64,000 nucleotides of DNA from an uncultured Bacteroides sp. (GCF_963666545.1 NZ_OY762899.1:620001-684000); one strand, 5' to 3'; counted from the first letter of the stretch, positions 47,299 to 56,686 are shown. Numbers and translations: made by a program. The notes: a model not told the origin generated them from the sequence alone.

Positions 47299-48474
47299 AT
47301 GGCAAAAAGAGATTACTACGAAGTCCTTGAGATTAATAAAGACGCATCAGCAGACGAGATAAAAAAGGCTTATCGAAAAAAAGCGATTCAATATCACCCT
47401 GATAAAAATCCGAATGATAAGGTAGCAGAAGAAAAGTTTAAAGAGGCAGCGGAAGCTTATGATGTATTGAGCAATCCGGATAAGCGTGCTCGCTATGACC
47501 AATTTGGCCATGCAGGTATGAGTGGTGCAGCAGGAAACGGTGGTCCATATGGAGGAGGATTTGGCGAGAATATGTCAATGGATGACATCTTCTCCATGTT
47601 TGGAGACATCTTCGGAGGTCACTCTGGTGGTGGATTTGGTGGCTTCGGTGGGTTTGGCGGTGGAGGCGGCCAACAGCAAAGGCGCTATCGTGGATCAGAT
47701 CTCCGTGTCAAAGTGAAATTAACTTTGAAAGAGATCTCTACCGGAGTAGAGAAAAAGTTCAAACTTAAAAAATATGTGCCCTGTTCTCACTGCCATGGCA
47801 CAGGTGCCGAAGGGAATAGCGGATCAGAAACTTGCTCTACTTGTAAAGGTAGTGGTACGGTTATCCGCAACCAACAAACTATTTTAGGGACTATGCAAAC
47901 CCGAGTTACCTGTCCTACATGTGGCGGTGAAGGGAAGATCATCAAAAATAAATGTAAACACTGCAATGGAGAGGGAATAGAGTACGGCGAAGAAGTTGTG
48001 AGCGTAAACATACCCGCAGGTGTTGCTGAAGGCATGCAATTATCAATGAGCGGGAAAGGTAATGCAGGAAAACATAACGGAGTGCCGGGAGATTTGTTGA
48101 TTCTTGTAGAGGAAGAAACACATCCGGAACTTATACGCGACGAGAATGACTTAATCTACAATCTGTTATTGAGTTTTCCAACTGCAACTTTGGGAGGAGC
48201 TGTTGAAATCCCTACAATTGATAATAAAGTAAAGGTAAAAATAGATCCCGGAACCCAGCCGGGAAAAGTTCTCCGCTTGCGTGGCAAAGGACTTCCAAGT
48301 GTAAACGGGTATGGAACAGGCGATTTATTGGTCAATGTGAGTGTTTACGTTCCTGAAGTTTTAAGCAAGGAAGAGAAAAGCATACTAGAGAAGCTGGAAG
48401 TATCTGATAACTTTAAACCCAATAGTTCAGTCAAAGAGAAAATATTCAAAAAATTTAAAAATCTATTTGATTGA
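47299..48474 (+). CDS. dnaJ: Chaperone DnaJ
   Basis: 391 residues. The J domain has the HPD motif in YHPDKNPND (about 34-36), then a Gly/Phe-rich region ([14 protein letters not shown]). The zinc-binding domain has four CXXCXGXG units ([32 protein letters not shown]), followed by the C-terminal substrate-binding domains. It stimulates DnaK ATPase activity and delivers unfolded clients. Cotranscribed with grpE. Confidence 0.97.
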   Translation: MAKRDYYEVLEINKDASADEIKKAYRKKAIQYHPDKNPNDKVAEEKFKEAAEAYDVLSNPDKRARYDQFGHAGMSGAAGNGGPYGGGFGENMSMDDIFSMFGDIFGGHSGGGFGGFGGFGGGGGQQQRRYRGSDLRVKVKLTLKEISTGVEKKFKLKKYVPCSHCHGTGAEGNSGSETCSTCKGSGTVIRNQQTILGTMQTRVTCPTCGGEGKIIKNKCKHCNGEGIEYGEEVVSVNIPAGVAEGMQLSMSGKGNAGKHNGVPGDLLILVEEETHPELIRDENDLIYNLLLSFPTATLGGAVEIPTIDNKVKVKIDPGTQPGKVLRLRGKGLPSVNGYGTGDLLVNVSVYVPEVLSKEEKSILEKLEVSDNFKPNSSVKEKIFKKFKNLFD

Positions 48475-48594
48475 TCAAAGTTCGCATAAGATAAAAGAGA
48501 GGCTAATTTTAAAACAAAGCTTATTAAACAAGAAAAACAGAAGTAAAAACTATTTTCAATATAAATTCAAAGAATAGAAAGATGCAGTCATTAC

Positions 48595-48658
48595 CTTTAT
48601 GAGATACGAAGGATTTAATAAACAATTCAATGAATCGACTTGTTTATCTCATATAAAG
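48595..48658. repeat. Imperfect inverted repeat
   Basis: CTTTATGAGATA (48595-48606) pairs with TATCTCATATAAAG (48645-48658) with a 2-base bulge. A nested ATAAACAA/TTGTTTAT pair lies inside (48618-48625 with 48640-48647). There is no T-run, so it is not a standard terminator. Confidence 0.4.
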
Positions 48659-48859
48659 TGAATATATTTGTTGAACAAAAGCATTAGCCGCATTGGTTGG
48701 ATTGGGAAACTCATCAAATATAATGGAATACCGAGACAAGCTTTGCTTCTTAATGGCGGGCCACATATCCTTTAGGATAACTTTTAGTCAGTGGATTACA
48801 AAGAGAGTGGGCACTCAAATCATGTCATTCGGAGTTTCATCACATCATCGATGCGGCTT
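48644..48859 (-). pseudogene. Possible decayed gene remnant of unknown family
   Basis: Two overlapping leftward frames read as protein-like text. The upstream one contains NPLTKSYPKGYVARH and stops; the next contains MWPAIKKQSLSRYSIIFDEF, then PNPTNAANAFVQQIYSLYMR, and stops at 48644. A single-base frameshift near 48770 would join them into one C-terminus. No start or N-terminus is present. I do not recognise the family, and chance is possible. Confidence 0.3.
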
Positions 48860-48866
48860 TTATCAA

Positions 48867-48901
48867 AAAAGGACGATATCCCAATGGGTTATCGTCCTTT
48901 T
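48867..48901 (-). terminator. Second terminator stem behind the SPOR lipoprotein gene
   Basis: A 16-bp stem with one mismatch and a 3-base loop (48867-48882 with 48886-48901). Read leftward, it is followed by six T residues. Confidence 0.75.
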
Positions 48902-48923
48902 CAATTAGTATCTTTTAATAATA

Positions 48924-48971
48924 ATATAGACAGAGGAGAATAAGCTTACACTTATCCTCCTCTGTCTATAT
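48924..48971 (-). terminator. First terminator stem behind the SPOR lipoprotein gene
   Basis: A 21-bp stem with one mismatch (48924-48944 with 48951-48971) and a 6-base loop, starting 18 bases after the SPOR gene stop. No clear T-run follows, so the stem at 48867-48901 may complete termination. Confidence 0.65.
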
Positions 48972-48988
48972 ATATCTAAACATTACTA

Positions 48989-49480
48989 TTAAAACACTCG
49001 ATACAACAACCAAGCTCCTTGAAAATCTTTTCTATTAGGATACTTGGCTTTAAAAGCATCACGAGCATCAGCAGCAGTAGCTTTATCAGAGAAAGTGTTT
49101 ACAATAACACGATACATTGCAGCTTCTGCATTAAAGGCAATAGTAGCACTATAACCCTCGGCATCAAGAAAATCTTTCAAACCCTCAGCGTTAGCTTTTA
49201 ATCCAAAACTGCCGCAAACTACACTGTACTCTTTTAAAGCGTCGGTTCCGGAAACAACAGTAACCTTTTCTTGACGAACGCTAGCATCCTTTCCAGTCTT
49301 TACCGCCACAGGAGCAGTAGCAACAGGTGTAACATCAACGGAATTATTTACTTGAGGCTCTGCCAATTCTTGCTGCTTAGCTTTTTCGTATGCTTTCTTA
49401 TATGCACTTTCACTCGATTTGCACGAAGTAAAAGCCAAGACAACACATACACCCATTCCTAACATTGCTAAATTTTTCAT
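48989..49480 (-). CDS. SPOR-domain lipoprotein
   Basis: 163 residues. Lipobox AFTSC (VVLAFTSCKSS) indicates a lipoprotein. A low-complexity linker (about 40-80) is followed by a SPOR domain (about 83-160; YSVVCGSFGLKANAEGLKDF, then YRVIVNTFSDKATAADARDAF). SPOR domains bind denuded peptidoglycan glycan strands at division sites, so a role in cell-wall or division processes is likely. Single gene with tandem terminators. Confidence 0.9.
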   Translation of the reverse strand: MKNLAMLGMGVCVVLAFTSCKSSESAYKKAYEKAKQQELAEPQVNNSVDVTPVATAPVAVKTGKDASVRQEKVTVVSGTDALKEYSVVCGSFGLKANAEGLKDFLDAEGYSATIAFNAEAAMYRVIVNTFSDKATAADARDAFKAKYPNRKDFQGAWLLYRVF

Positions 49481-49612
49481 ATTCTATACATTTTAGTTAA
49501 TAATTCATTTCCATATTTTATTCTAAACATCACAGATACAATCCATCCAAAGGTATAAACAGTAACAATTAAAATAGACCGATCCACAAGAAGACAATTA
49601 ATTATAAAAATA

Positions 49613-50398
49613 CTATTTGCGTTCCATCTTCTTATTCCCTCTGTAGGAGATAGTAGAAGTCGCTTGATTTGTGGGCATAAGTAACACCTCTGCTATTTGC
49701 ACATGAGCAGGAGCAGAAGCTGCAAAGTAAACAGTTTCCGCAACATCATCACCGGATAAAGGCTGTATGCCTTCATAAAAACGATCCGCAATATCCTTAT
49801 TTCCACGGAATCTAACGACAGAAAAATTAGTTTCTACCATACCTGGTTTAATATTGGTAACCCTAAGAGGAGTATCAACCAAATCGATGCGAAGTCCATC
49901 AGACAAGGCCTTCACCGCAGCTTTAGTAGCACAATAAACACTACCTCCCGGATACGCACCATCTCCGGCAATAGATCCTATATTTATAATATGCCCACTC
50001 CCACGTTCAACCATACCGGGTACAACCAAGCGGGTCACAGCTAATAAGCCTTTTATATTTGTATCAATAACAATATCCCATTCATCAAGCTGTCCCTCGT
50101 GTTCTTTGTCCATTCCGATCACAAGACCGGCATTATTGATCAAGAGATCAATCTTTTTCCATTTTTCGGGTAATGATGCCAAAGCTTTGCTTATTGCTTC
50201 ACGATCGCGCACATCAAAAGGAAGCAAATAAACAGAAATATCATTTTTTGACTCTAGCTCTATTTTCAATTGTTCCAACACAACTGTATTTCGAGCATTA
50301 AGAATTAAATTTGCTCCCTGAGAAGCAAATTTTCGTGCACATCCTTCTCCAATGCCACTACTTGCTCCTGTTATAAATACGATTCTATCTTTCATCAT
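49613..50398 (-). CDS. Short-chain dehydrogenase/reductase (YdfG-like)
   Basis: 261 residues from the ATG at 50398 (MMKDRIVFITGASSGIGEG). A longer reading from 50410 would begin about ten bases from the promoter box at 50428-50421. The NAD(P)-binding motif TGASSGIG, the NNAG motif (LLINNAGLVIG), catalytic Ser in GSIAGDGAYPG and the YCATKAAV catalytic Tyr/Lys are all present. The C-terminal part resembles YdfG/serine 3-dehydrogenase (VRFRGNKDIADRFYEGIQPL). It is an oxidoreductase of uncertain substrate. Single gene, divergent from the DEAD-box helicase. Confidence 0.92.
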   Translation of the reverse strand: MMKDRIVFITGASSGIGEGCARKFASQGANLILNARNTVVLEQLKIELESKNDISVYLLPFDVRDREAISKALASLPEKWKKIDLLINNAGLVIGMDKEHEGQLDEWDIVIDTNIKGLLAVTRLVVPGMVERGSGHIINIGSIAGDGAYPGGSVYCATKAAVKALSDGLRIDLVDTPLRVTNIKPGMVETNFSVVRFRGNKDIADRFYEGIQPLSGDDVAETVYFAASAPAHVQIAEVLLMPTNQATSTISYRGNKKMERK

Positions 50399-50420
50399 TA
50401 ATCTAGTCATTAGTAAAAGA

Positions 50421-50428
50421 CAAAAGTA
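50421..50428 (-). promoter_or_regulatory. -7 promoter box of the SDR gene
   Basis: TACTTTTG on the minus strand, 22 bases before the chosen ATG at 50398. Confidence 0.5.
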
Positions 50429-50514
50429 CCGTTTAGCATTTGTCGATGGCTAATCTTCTTAGTTAAATATATTTAAACTAAATAGAACATTCATTTATCC
50501 AGCACATGTTGGCG

Positions 50515-50522
50515 TATCTTTG
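50515..50522 (+). promoter_or_regulatory. -7 promoter box of the DEAD-box helicase gene
   Basis: TATCTTTG, a perfect TANNTTTG box, with a leader of about 45 bases before the helicase ATG. Confidence 0.5.
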
Positions 50523-50571
50523 CAGTCAATAAAAAATATAACAGAGCCATAAAGCTCATCAATTATTCTAC

Positions 50572-51870
50572 ATGACATTTGAACAATTACATCTCATTGA
50601 GCCAATATTAAAGGCTCTACAACAAGAGGGCTACACCTCACCAACTCCCATACAAGAACAGTCCATACCTATTTTGCTTCAAGGAAATGATCTACTTGGT
50701 TGTGCACAAACCGGCACAGGAAAAACTGCGGCGTTCTCAATTCCTATATTGCAAAAACTTTATAAAACGGATAACAAAAAAGGCATCAAAGCATTAATAC
50801 TAACTCCGACAAGAGAGCTAGCAATCCAAATAGGAGAAAGCTTTGAAGCATACGGAAAATATACAGGTTTGCGTCATACTGTTATTTTTGGCGGAGTCGG
50901 TCAAAAGCCTCAAACGGATGCGTTACGTGCCGGAGTACAAATATTAATTGCTACCCCCGGCCGCCTCATGGATCTTGCATCTCAGGGGTTCATCTCATTA
51001 AAAACATTGGATTTCTTTGTACTTGATGAAGCTGACCGCATGCTTGACATGGGATTTATTCACGATATAAAGAAAATACTTAAACTGTTACCCCCTAAAC
51101 GTCAAACATTGTTTTTCTCGGCAACAATGCCTCCTGAGATTGAGAAGCTGGCTAATTCCATGCTCACAAATCCTAAGAAAGTAGAGGTAACGCCCGCATC
51201 TTCAACAGTCGATACAATTTCTCAGTGCCTATATTTCGTAGAGAAGAAAGAAAAAACCGATTTATTGATTCATCTATTAAAAGATAAATCAGTAGAATCT
51301 GCATTGATCTTCACCAGAACAAAACACGGAGCAGACAAATTATCCCGCGTGCTAAAAAATACAGGAATTAGAGCAGAAGCTATTCATGGAAATAAATCTC
51401 AGAATGCTCGTCAACGAGCGCTAACTGATTTTAAAAATCATGACCTACGAGTACTTATAGCTACTGATATTGCAGCCCGTGGAATAGATGTGGATCTACT
51501 CTCTCATGTTTTCAACTATGAACTCCCCAACGTGCCGGAAACGTACGTACATAGGATTGGACGAACTGGTCGTGCCGGACACGAAGGAGTAGCCATAGCG
51601 TTCTGTGAATCAGAAGAGCTCCCTTATCTTAAGGATATTCAAAAATTAATAGGAAAAACAATACCTGTTATAAAAGAACACCCTTTCGTTACTACCGAAA
51701 GCATCAATGCGCAAGAAAAGAAAACGGAAGAATTAAAGATAAAAGCTAAAGAAAACAAACCTTACCGCGGAAGCCGCGCCAATGGCGATTATTGGAGAAG
51801 GCAGCAACAACCTCAACAAGGAAAAAAACAACAAAGCGATAGAAAGCCACAAAAAAGTACTCCGAAATAG
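50572..51870 (+). CDS. DEAD-box RNA helicase (RhlE-like)
   Basis: 432 residues. Helicase motifs appear in order: Q motif ([13 protein letters not shown]), [26 protein letters not shown] in [16 protein letters not shown], then the C-terminal domain with [23 protein letters not shown] and [11 protein letters not shown] basic Gln-rich tail (about 395-432; [13 protein letters not shown]) is usual for RhlE-type proteins. It unwinds RNA, with likely roles in ribosome assembly or RNA turnover. Single gene; a trio of small membrane-associated proteins follows. Confidence 0.96.
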   Translation: MTFEQLHLIEPILKALQQEGYTSPTPIQEQSIPILLQGNDLLGCAQTGTGKTAAFSIPILQKLYKTDNKKGIKALILTPTRELAIQIGESFEAYGKYTGLRHTVIFGGVGQKPQTDALRAGVQILIATPGRLMDLASQGFISLKTLDFFVLDEADRMLDMGFIHDIKKILKLLPPKRQTLFFSATMPPEIEKLANSMLTNPKKVEVTPASSTVDTISQCLYFVEKKEKTDLLIHLLKDKSVESALIFTRTKHGADKLSRVLKNTGIRAEAIHGNKSQNARQRALTDFKNHDLRVLIATDIAARGIDVDLLSHVFNYELPNVPETYVHRIGRTGRAGHEGVAIAFCESEELPYLKDIQKLIGKTIPVIKEHPFVTTESINAQEKKTEELKIKAKENKPYRGSRANGDYWRRQQQPQQGKKQQSDRKPQKSTPK

Positions 51871-52002
51871 TTGCATAGATGCTACAAATAGCATTTAATC
51901 GGAGGTTAAGAACCAAATCTCGGCAAAAAGAAACAATCCAAAGATGAACAATACAGAGGCTCTATTTGTTAAAATAGTTATAATCACATAAAGAAAAGAA
52001 TT

Positions 52003-52212
52003 ATGAAAGGATTAAATGTATTGGCTGCATTCTTAGGCGGTGCAGCAGTTGGTGCTGCAATAGGTATCCTATTTGCTCCAGAGAAAGGTGAAGACACTCG
52101 CCGAAAAGTAGTAGAAATTCTTCGGAAGAAAGGTATTAAGCTCAATCGTAGCGAAATGGAAAATCTAGTTGATGAGATTACGGCGGAGATTAAAGGAGAA
52201 GTAACTGAGTAA
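52003..52212 (+). CDS. YtxH-like small membrane protein
   Basis: 69 residues. One N-terminal glycine-rich helix (LNVLAAFLGGAAVGAAIGILF) is followed by APEKGEDTRRKV, the YtxH signature, and a charged amphipathic helix. YtxH-type proteins are small, often stress-related and of unknown mechanism. It starts a tight three-gene set with a holin-superfamily-like protein 13 bases downstream and a third small protein after it. Confidence 0.85.
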   Translation: MKGLNVLAAFLGGAAVGAAIGILFAPEKGEDTRRKVVEILRKKGIKLNRSEMENLVDEITAEIKGEVTE

Positions 52213-52225
52213 AAACAGAGCCATC

Positions 52226-52591
52226 ATGTTTGCAAACGATGAAAGTATAGAAAACATTCAACAGTTATTTGTTGAGTTGAAAAAGTATTTAGAACTTCAA
52301 AAAGAGTATACGAAATTTGAACTAACCGAAAAGCTCACGATACTTCTATCAACCTTAATATTGATTTTTATGCTCGTCATTCTTGGCATGGTGGCCTTGT
52401 TCTATGGTTTATTTGCACTAGTATACGTGCTGGAGCCTTTAGTAGGAAGTTTGACGGCTAGCTTTGGTATTATTACCGGTATAAACCTCTTACTTATATT
52501 AATAGTGATACTTTTTAGAAAGAAACTTATCATTGCTCCACTGGTAAACTTCTTAGCAAATTTATTTCTCAACAATTCAAATAAAAGATGA
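52226..52591 (+). CDS. Phage-holin-superfamily-like membrane protein
   Basis: 121 residues. An N-terminal amphipathic part (ENIQQLFVELKKYLELQKEY) is followed by two strong membrane helices (about 45-68 and 75-103) and a short basic tail. The layout matches the holin-like family (putative superfamily III / Actino-holin-X) found in many non-phage bacterial chromosomes beside YtxH genes. No phage genes are nearby, so a lytic role is unlikely. It sits between the YtxH gene and an 82-residue protein. Confidence 0.8.
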   Translation: MFANDESIENIQQLFVELKKYLELQKEYTKFELTEKLTILLSTLILIFMLVILGMVALFYGLFALVYVLEPLVGSLTASFGIITGINLLLILIVILFRKKLIIAPLVNFLANLFLNNSNKR

Positions 52592-52595
52592 TGAA

Positions 52596-52844
52596 ATGAA
52601 TAAGCTTGATACACAAAAGATCAGCCTTGAAGATATTGCATTACGAAAGGCCAAATTGTTGGAAGAGATCCGAACTCAGAAAATTGTTATCGTAGAGACT
52701 GCCCGCCTAGCTTTTAATCCTTATTCAGGAGCTGCAACCACAGGTAGTTCACTTATGAAAACAGTCAATACCGGAATGGCCGTTTTTGAAGGGGTAATGC
52801 TGGGATTGAAGATAATGAGAAAAGTTCGTCGACTCTTTGGCTAA
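52596..52844 (+). CDS. Small protein of unknown function, third in the YtxH set
   Basis: 82 residues, starting four bases after the holin-like gene. The N-terminal half is a charged helix (EDIALRKAKLLEEIRTQ). The C-terminal half has a moderately hydrophobic stretch (NTGMAVFEGVMLGLKIM) and ends MRKVRRLFG. Tight coupling suggests it works with the two membrane proteins upstream, but I do not recognise a defined family. Ends at a strong terminator. Confidence 0.75.
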   Translation: MNKLDTQKISLEDIALRKAKLLEEIRTQKIVIVETARLAFNPYSGAATTGSSLMKTVNTGMAVFEGVMLGLKIMRKVRRLFG

Positions 52845-52871
52845 AATAAAATCAGAATTAATAGCTAACAT

Positions 52872-52919
52872 AAAAAAAGTGCCATTAAAGAAATAAGATT
52901 CTTTAATGGCACTTTTTTT
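52872..52919. terminator. Bidirectional terminator, 21-bp perfect stem
   Basis: Positions 52872-52892 pair perfectly with 52899-52919 around a 6-base loop, with seven A residues on the left and seven T residues on the right. It serves the YtxH set and the convergent manA. Confidence 0.92.
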
Positions 52920-52939
52920 ATGTTTTTGAAATCCATTGA

Positions 52940-53908
52940 CTATACATATGTCTCCAAAAGCTTTACTGCTCCATTAGGAGTAATAGAAACCTCTTGCGTA
53001 GAAGCAGGAAAGAGTATTGTTTCTCCGGCAGAGAGAGTTATCTCATTTTTCTGATCATCAATGATATTGCACGACCCCTCTATACATATAAAAATGACAA
53101 AAGAATCTAATTCTGAATAATCACACGAAATTTCTTCCGTCATATCATACAATGAAGTAGTAAAATATGGACATGCGACTAATTCTACGGGTTCATTTTC
53201 TACAGTTTCATAACTGGTTCGATAATCATCGACCACCTCAAAATTAATGGCTTCACGAGCCAAGTCAGTATGAAGTTCACGTGTCTTTCCATCAGCATCT
53301 TTCCGATTAAAATCATAGATACGATACGTAATATCAGACGTTTGCTGAATTTCTGCAACAAAAGCCCCCGCACCAATACTATGTACCCGACCTGCTGGTA
53401 AAAAGAAAACATCTCCCGGATGAATTTCATACTCTTGCAACACGTCTGTAATCGTATTATTATACACCCTGTCTTTGTACTCTTTGGGAGTTATTTCCTC
53501 AGAAAAACCGGAACGTAGCTTAGCACCTTTATCAGCACCCACAACATACCACATTTCCGTTTTTCCCATAGAATTGTGCCGCTTCTTCGCCAAATCATCC
53601 GACGGATGTACCTGAATGGACAAGTCTTGCTTTGCATCAATAAATTTAATCAGCAACGGAAACTTGTTTCCAAAACGGGTATAGTTGGCTTCACCAACCA
53701 ACTCTTCACGGTATTTTGCTACCATTTCTACAAGTGAAAGACCTTTGTCTACCCCGTTGGCCACAACTGATTCGCTGTTTTCAACGCCCGACAATTCCCA
53801 ACTCTCTCCAACTTCTGTCAATTCATCATTCAGATGTTTGAACGAAATAATTTTATCGCCCCCCCAAAGCGTCTGCTTTAAAATGGGTTCAAATTTTAAT
53901 GGATACAT
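52940..53908 (-). CDS. manA: Class I mannose-6-phosphate isomerase
   Basis: 322 residues. Zinc-site context is visible: LSIQVHPSDDLAKK, TEMWYVVGAD and the PAGRVHSIGAGAF helix region; an N-terminal LKQTLWGGDKI typifies the short Bacillus/Bacteroides type I enzymes. A C-terminal cupin strand set follows (DEKNEITLSAGETILFPAS-like). It interconverts mannose-6-phosphate and fructose-6-phosphate in the cytoplasm. It is transcribed leftward, divergent from the galM operon. Confidence 0.92.
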   Translation of the reverse strand: MYPLKFEPILKQTLWGGDKIISFKHLNDELTEVGESWELSGVENSESVVANGVDKGLSLVEMVAKYREELVGEANYTRFGNKFPLLIKFIDAKQDLSIQVHPSDDLAKKRHNSMGKTEMWYVVGADKGAKLRSGFSEEITPKEYKDRVYNNTITDVLQEYEIHPGDVFFLPAGRVHSIGAGAFVAEIQQTSDITYRIYDFNRKDADGKTRELHTDLAREAINFEVVDDYRTSYETVENEPVELVACPYFTTSLYDMTEEISCDYSELDSFVIFICIEGSCNIIDDQKNEITLSAGETILFPASTQEVSITPNGAVKLLETYV

Positions 53909-53959
53909 TTTTTTGTTATAAACTTAGATTAAAAACTCTTGATTTTAACAATCCGAGGA

Positions 53960-53967
53960 CAAACATA
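53960..53967 (-). promoter_or_regulatory. -7 promoter box of manA
   Basis: TATGTTTG on the minus strand, a perfect TANNTTTG box 51 bases before the manA ATG. Confidence 0.45.
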
Positions 53968-54092
53968 CAAAAAATATCAAAATAGAGAGCATTATAAAAG
54001 GTTTTTTCATGAAAATATCTTTGAAATTTAACCCGCATCTCAGATTAAGAAAGTAAAGTAGAAGAAACGCTAAACTTTCATAAATGCCGACC

Positions 54093-54100
54093 TATATTTG
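54093..54100 (+). promoter_or_regulatory. -7 promoter box of the galM operon
   Basis: TATATTTG, a perfect TANNTTTG box about 67 bases before galM. No -33 TTTG, so activator control is possible. Confidence 0.45.
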
Positions 54101-54167
54101 CCTATAATAATTTGGGATAACGGAAGAATTTACCTTTATTTGCAAGAAATATTAAATAATACCGAAC

Positions 54168-55265
54168 ATGATAAACACTTTTTCCACTGAAGGTAATTTA
54201 TCCGGTTTAGATCGGAAGAAATTTCAAAAAAACATAGCTGGTAAAGAGACCGACTTATTTGTCTTAAAGAATAAGCAAGGAATGGAAGTTGCCGTTACAA
54301 ATTATGGCTGTGCAATCCTCTCCATCATGGTGCCAGACAAAGACGGGAAATATGCAAATGTGGTATTAGGACATGATAGCATTGATAATGTGATCAATAG
54401 TCCTGAACCATTTTTGAGTACAACCATCGGACGCTACGGCAATCGTATAGCCAATGGAAAGTTTCAGTTGCACGAAAAAGAATATAGCTTGACCGTCAAC
54501 AATGGACCTAACTCTCTACACGGAGGTCCTACTGGTTTTCACAGAAGAATATGGGATGCTAACCAGATAAGCCAAGACGTAGTAGAGTTTACCTACCTTT
54601 CCGTCGATGGAGAAGAAGGATTTCCCGGAAACTTAAAAGTATCAATGACTTATCGGCTTGATGAAGATAAAAATGCTTTAATCATAGAATATCATGCCAC
54701 AACAGATAAGCCTACAATTGTAAATCTGACCAATCATGCCTTCTTCAATCTAGCTGGAATAGCAAACCCCACTCCTACCATAAACAATCATGTTGTAACA
54801 ATCAATGCAGATTACTATACTCCGATAGACGAAGTATGTATACCTACCGGTGAAATTTTGAATGTAGAAAATACCCCACTGGACTTCCGTACACCACACA
54901 CTGTTGGCAGAAGAATAGAAGAATACCATTTGCAATTAATTAATGGTCACGGATACGACCATTGTTATGTGTTAAACAAAACAGAAGTTGGAGAATTAAG
55001 TCTGGCGGCTATTTGCACTGATCCTACAAGCAAACGCAGTATGGAAGTATATACAACAGAAGCTGGAGTACAACTTTACACAGGCAATTGGCTCAACGGA
55101 TTTGCAGGTGCACATGGGGCCACTTTCCCGGCTCGTAGCGCTATCTGTTTTGAAGCACAATGTTTCCCTGACACCCCAAACAAACCTCATTTTCCCACTG
55201 CCACTTTGCTACCCGAAGATGAATATCAGCAGATTACTATCTATAATTTCACAGTACAAGAATAA
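54168..55265 (+). CDS. galM: Aldose 1-epimerase (galactose mutarotase)
   Basis: 365 residues, no signal peptide, so cytoplasmic. Family motifs include TTIGRYGNRIANGKF, NNGPNSLHGGPTGFHRRIW, the catalytic His region NLTNHAFFNLAG, and the C-terminal LYTGNW with CFEAQCFPDTPNKPHFP, which carries the catalytic Glu. It interconverts beta- and alpha-galactose before phosphorylation by GalK. First gene of galM-transporter-galK, with gaps of about 40 bases. Confidence 0.95.
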   Translation: MINTFSTEGNLSGLDRKKFQKNIAGKETDLFVLKNKQGMEVAVTNYGCAILSIMVPDKDGKYANVVLGHDSIDNVINSPEPFLSTTIGRYGNRIANGKFQLHEKEYSLTVNNGPNSLHGGPTGFHRRIWDANQISQDVVEFTYLSVDGEEGFPGNLKVSMTYRLDEDKNALIIEYHATTDKPTIVNLTNHAFFNLAGIANPTPTINNHVVTINADYYTPIDEVCIPTGEILNVENTPLDFRTPHTVGRRIEEYHLQLINGHGYDHCYVLNKTEVGELSLAAICTDPTSKRSMEVYTTEAGVQLYTGNWLNGFAGAHGATFPARSAICFEAQCFPDTPNKPHFPTATLLPEDEYQQITIYNFTVQE

Positions 55266-55306
55266 TTAACTAACTCATTTATAAACCTACATTTTAAAAT
55301 CTAACA

Positions 55307-56647
55307 ATGACACAAGAAAAAAAGAACAAGAATATCGTAGCCATTGTCACGATGTTCTTCATTTTTGCTATGATTTCATTCGTGACTAACCTTGCTGCAC
55401 CTTTTGGCACCATTTGGAAAAACGAATACGCAGGCGCAAATACTTTAGGTATGATGGGAAACATGATGAATTTCCTTGCATATCTATTCATGGGTATTCC
55501 TGCAGGTAACATGCTTGTTAAAATCGGTTATAAAAAGACAGCACTCATTGCCATGGGTGTCGGTGTTTTAGGGCTGTTTACACAGTATTTCTCAAGCTTA
55601 TTTGGAACAAATATTGAGGTATTCACAGTAGGTGAATTTGCAATTAAACTAAATTTCATCATCTACTTATTAGGTGCCTTCATCTGTGGTTTTTGTGTGT
55701 GTATGCTTAACACAGTTGTTAATCCCATGCTCAACATACTTGGCGGTGGTGGTAACAAGGGAAATCAGCTTATTCAAACCGGTGGCGCTCTTAATTCTCT
55801 TTCTGGCACACTGACGCCTCTCTTTGTAGGCGCATTGATTGGTACGGTAACTTCTCAGACGGCAATGTCAGATGTATCACCACTTTTATTCATTGCAATG
55901 GGTGTTTTTGCATCGGCTTTCATCATCATATCATTCATAGCCATACCAGAACCCCATCTTAGAAAAGGAAATGTAGAAAAAGAAAAATACATTCATAGTC
56001 CTTGGGCTTTTCGCCATACAGTACTGGGAGTAATTGGTATTTTCATTTATGTAGGTATTGAAATAGGTATCCCGGGTACACTCAACTTCTACCTCGCAGA
56101 TTCTAGCGCAAAAGGTGCCGGCCTATTAGTCAATGGTGCGGCTATTGGAGGTGCTATTTCGGCTATTTATTGGTTATTAATGCTCGTAGGACGTTCAGCA
56201 AGTAGTGCAATTAGCGGTAAAGTATCTAGTAGAACCCAACTAATTGTTGTATCGGCCACAGCCATCTGCTTTGTCTTAATTGCTATTATTACACCAAAAG
56301 AAGTAACCGTTTCTATGCCGGGATATAGCGTAGAAGAGGGATTTCAAATGGCACAAGTACCTGTTAGCGCACTGTTTTTAGTGCTTTGTGGGCTTTGCAC
56401 TTCTGTTATGTGGGGTGGCATTTTCAATCTTGCTGTTGAAGGCTTAGGAAAATATACAGCGCAAGCATCCGGTATATTCATGATGATGGTTGTGGGCGGA
56501 GGCGTATTACCGCTTGTTCAACAATTTATTTCCGATGCTATAGGCTACATGTCAAGCTATTGGCTTATTATTGCGTTGTTAGCCTACATATTATTCTATG
56601 GTTTAGTCGGTTGCAAGAACGTTAACAAGAACATCCCTGTTGACTAA
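55307..56647 (+). CDS. Glucose/galactose MFS transporter (GluP/FucP type)
   Basis: 446 residues with about 12 membrane helices. FVTNLAAPFGTIWKNEY near the N-terminus, FICGFCVCMLNTVVNPMLN and LNILGGGGNKGNQL are features of the FucP-like sugar:proton symporters found with galactose genes in Bacteroides. It imports galactose or glucose across the inner membrane. Placement between galM and galK supports galactose as a substrate. Confidence 0.9.
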   Translation: MTQEKKNKNIVAIVTMFFIFAMISFVTNLAAPFGTIWKNEYAGANTLGMMGNMMNFLAYLFMGIPAGNMLVKIGYKKTALIAMGVGVLGLFTQYFSSLFGTNIEVFTVGEFAIKLNFIIYLLGAFICGFCVCMLNTVVNPMLNILGGGGNKGNQLIQTGGALNSLSGTLTPLFVGALIGTVTSQTAMSDVSPLLFIAMGVFASAFIIISFIAIPEPHLRKGNVEKEKYIHSPWAFRHTVLGVIGIFIYVGIEIGIPGTLNFYLADSSAKGAGLLVNGAAIGGAISAIYWLLMLVGRSASSAISGKVSSRTQLIVVSATAICFVLIAIITPKEVTVSMPGYSVEEGFQMAQVPVSALFLVLCGLCTSVMWGGIFNLAVEGLGKYTAQASGIFMMMVVGGGVLPLVQQFISDAIGYMSSYWLIIALLAYILFYGLVGCKNVNKNIPVD

Positions 56648-56686
56648 CAATATATATAAATTTATTCACACCATAATTTCATTATC

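Larger units (their letters stand above)
48475..48988. other. Intergenic stretch with hairpins and a gene remnant
   Basis: No intact gene is supported. It holds an imperfect hairpin (48595-48658), a possible decayed leftward reading frame (48644-48859), and two terminator stems (48867-48901 and 48924-48971) serving the SPOR gene on its right. A 71-codon rightward frame at 48693-48908 looks like chance. Confidence 0.6.

Noticed and set aside
48693-48908. 71-codon rightward frame after dnaJ
   Set aside because: No family features; it runs through a terminator stem and is opposite the leftward remnant, which reads more like protein.
52226-52591. Prophage signal from the holin-like gene
   Set aside because: No capsid, tail, integrase or lysin genes nearby; this family is common on chromosomes beside YtxH genes.
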